From assembly GCF_020179605.1 (NCBI RefSeq), contig NZ_JAINZO010000001.1, positions 2,268,799 through 2,332,798 of the forward strand: a DNA stretch of 64,000 bases, read 5' to 3'. This stretch comes from Geomonas agri. Its GTDB lineage: Bacteria > Desulfobacterota > Desulfuromonadia > Geobacterales > Geobacteraceae. The position numbers were made by a program, and so were the translations under genes. Shown one piece after another: positions 62,801 through 64,000 of this stretch. The notes beneath the pieces are model-generated. The model did no database searches, was not told where the DNA came from, and saw only the letters and a list, made by a program, of their open reading frames with translations. The stretch's first letter is position 1; the number at the start of each line of letters is the position of its first letter.

Positions 62801-63025
62801 CTAGGGCTTGCCGTCCATGTTCAGGCTGTAGTCGTCCCCCTCGACGCACTCGCTCTCTACCTGGAGAAACGACTCGGCCTGGGGGTCCTTGACGATCTCG
62901 ACGACGCCGTGGTTGGCGGACCAGACCGTGCCGCAGACGCTGCATTCCGTGATCCCTTCGTTGAAACCTTCCGTGTGTAGGTTGGTGTCGACCTGCGCAT
63001 GGTTCTTACATACCGGGCATTTCAT
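62801..63025 (-). CDS. Small zinc-ribbon protein, unknown
   Basis: The 74-residue protein begins MKCPVCKNHA and has a second CSVC pair, a zinc-ribbon pattern, with an acidic C-terminal half (VESECVEGDD). No known family is recognised. A GAGGAGAG site precedes the ATG. It is independent of the flanking genes and is followed by a terminator. Confidence 0.75.
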   Translation of the reverse strand: MKCPVCKNHAQVDTNLHTEGFNEGITECSVCGTVWSANHGVVEIVKDPQAESFLQVESECVEGDDYSLNMDGKP

Positions 63026-63204
63026 GGCTCTCCTCCTCCCGCGGCAACTGCGGTCGCTGATCTCATGAGAGAGATTATGACGGTATTTCCCGGCGTGGCA
63101 AGCGAGAATTATGCGGTTTCCCCCTGCCTGGTACGTGCTGACTGGGGTGCTGCCTGGTGGGTACCGAGTGGTCGCCCGCGGTGCCGGCCGATGACGTCAT
63201 CCTG

Positions 63205-63492
63205 TCAGGGCTGCACCACGGCCGGGGCCGCCGCTTTCTTGGGGCGGGGCGTTTTAGCGCGAGGGGCACCCGTGCGCCCCTTCCCCCTCCCCTTCTGCGC
63301 TTTCTTCACCGGCGGATGGTAGCTGGCCGGGTCGGCGGGGTGGAGGTCCTCGAAATGAGATGCAATGATCTTCCTGACCATACCGTCGCTGAAGCGGATG
63401 GTCGCCCTGACTTCGTCCACCTCGACAACCTTGCCGCTACCCCATTGCTGCGCCATTGCATGACTCACCACGCTGCCGCGTTTGACGATCAT
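63205..63492 (-). CDS. Small DUF3553-like protein
   Basis: The 95-residue protein begins MIVKRGSVVSHAMAQQWGSGKVVEVDE and continues as a short beta-rich domain (ATIRFSDGMVRKI) with a basic Lys/Arg/Pro-rich tail. It resembles DUF3553 proteins, whose function is unknown. The ATG at 63492 has GAGGG upstream; a longer frame to 63969 lies in non-coding and opposite-frame DNA. Confidence 0.7.
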   Translation of the reverse strand: MIVKRGSVVSHAMAQQWGSGKVVEVDEVRATIRFSDGMVRKIIASHFEDLHPADPASYHPPVKKAQKGRGKGRTGAPRAKTPRPKKAAAPAVVQP

Positions 63493-63727
63493 GATTTTAC
63501 CCTCGCTGGTGACGTAGTTCGGTCCAGGGCGGACGCGTCGACACGCTCGGCCGGAACGGTCGAGGCTGCTGGCTGCGAACTTGGATCGATTGTTGGAAAG
63601 ACTGATCAAGTGATCAAGAGACGTGACGGCTGCTGCAGAGAACTGGTACCCCGGAAAATGGGCACCATGAGAATATACACCGGAAACGGGAAATGGACAG
63701 GGGACGGGGATTTTTTCAAGGGACCCG

Positions 63728-64000
63728 TCAGCGCCCCGGTGCCCCGGCCTCGGCAGGCGACACGACGGTGGAGGTCGGGACCGGCCGCAACTGTTCGGGC
63801 GGTATCTGCGGCTCGCCCATGATGACCACCGCAGGTCCGCGCAGCCTCTGCAGGGCGCCGGTATCGCGCGCGCCCACCGCCCACTGGTAGAGCTTCTTGG
63901 CGTCCATGAGCAGGGGCTTGGCCGGCTCGCCGTAATAGGCCAGCTGCATCTCCTCGTCGGAGAGCCCAATGCAGCCGTGGGAGGCGGGATAGCCGGGGAG
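63728..64000 (-). CDS. L,D-transpeptidase YkuD domain, 5' part cut by window edge
   Basis: The 90 visible residues begin in PASHGCIGLSDEEM, the HGC catalytic motif of L,D-transpeptidases, followed by the typical continuing segment AYYGEPAKPLLMDAKKLYQWA. The family cross-links peptidoglycan or anchors lipoproteins in the periplasm. The N-terminus is outside the window. Confidence 0.85.
   Translation of the reverse strand, partial: LPGYPASHGCIGLSDEEMQLAYYGEPAKPLLMDAKKLYQWAVGARDTGALQRLRGPAVVIMGEPQIPPEQLRPVPTSTVVSPAEAGAPGR

Overview
The window is a high-GC, gene-dense chromosomal segment that looks like a member of the Geobacterales (Geobacter, Citrifermentans or Geomonas). This is inferred from gene content and order: a plsX-fab-acpP-fabF-rpiB-glyA operon, a Hyb-type periplasmic NiFe hydrogenase with its maturation genes, a porin plus multiheme cytochrome pair, an amtB gene behind a sigma-54 promoter, and many two-component, PilZ, GGDEF and chemotaxis proteins. 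No rRNA, tRNA, CRISPR array, phage or IS element was seen.

Layout. 1-5.1 kb: a truncated receiver-GAF-GGDEF regulator, ComEC, an unknown Fis-tailed protein and a radical SAM enzyme. 5.2-14.4 kb: on the minus strand sppA, then the YceD-like gene, rpmF, plsX, fabH, fabD, fabG, acpP, fabF, rpiB and glyA, mostly tightly packed or overlapping. 14.7-21.1 kb: a phosphoesterase, then a minus-strand cluster coding for an orphan MlaF-like ATPase, a decaheme-type cytochrome, an MtrB/PioB-like barrel, an ABC-type binding protein, a single-domain receiver and a small Cys-tailed protein. This looks like an outer-membrane electron conduit without an adjacent surface cytochrome. 21.2-25.3 kb: an acuC-type deacetylase cluster with unknown partners and a 31-residue membrane protein. 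25.5-29.3 kb: amtB, a MshEN-like/receiver protein, a class III aminotransferase and a PilZ protein.

29.3-41.8 kb: the hydrogenase locus. On the minus strand hybS-hybA-hybB-hybL-hybP-tatA-hypB-hypF-hypC-hypD-hypE run as one long unit; hypA sits just upstream behind its own terminator. A near-consensus sigma-54 promoter precedes hybS, and a strong palindrome suited to an enhancer-binding protein lies about 150 bp upstream of it. An NtrC-family regulator, an intact histidine kinase and a MEDS-PAS kinase that appears frameshifted lie next door (41.9-46.4 kb). This suggests local sigma-54 control of hydrogen uptake.

46.5-64 kb: a small zinc-ribbon protein behind a CRP/FNR-like palindrome, a spermidine-synthase-like protein, RsgA, a HAD phosphatase, a PlsC-hydrolase fusion with a GDPD phosphodiesterase, an HTH-cupin-phosphotransacylase fusion overlapping butyrate kinase, an FMN-type flavoprotein, cheW convergent with an MCP, two NarL-type regulators with a PAS kinase, a DUF2520 dehydrogenase-like protein, small proteins, and the C-terminal part of an L,D-transpeptidase at the right edge.

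Most starts were moved to an internal codon with a clear Shine-Dalgarno sequence. Functional assignments rest on motifs read by eye; no database search was run.
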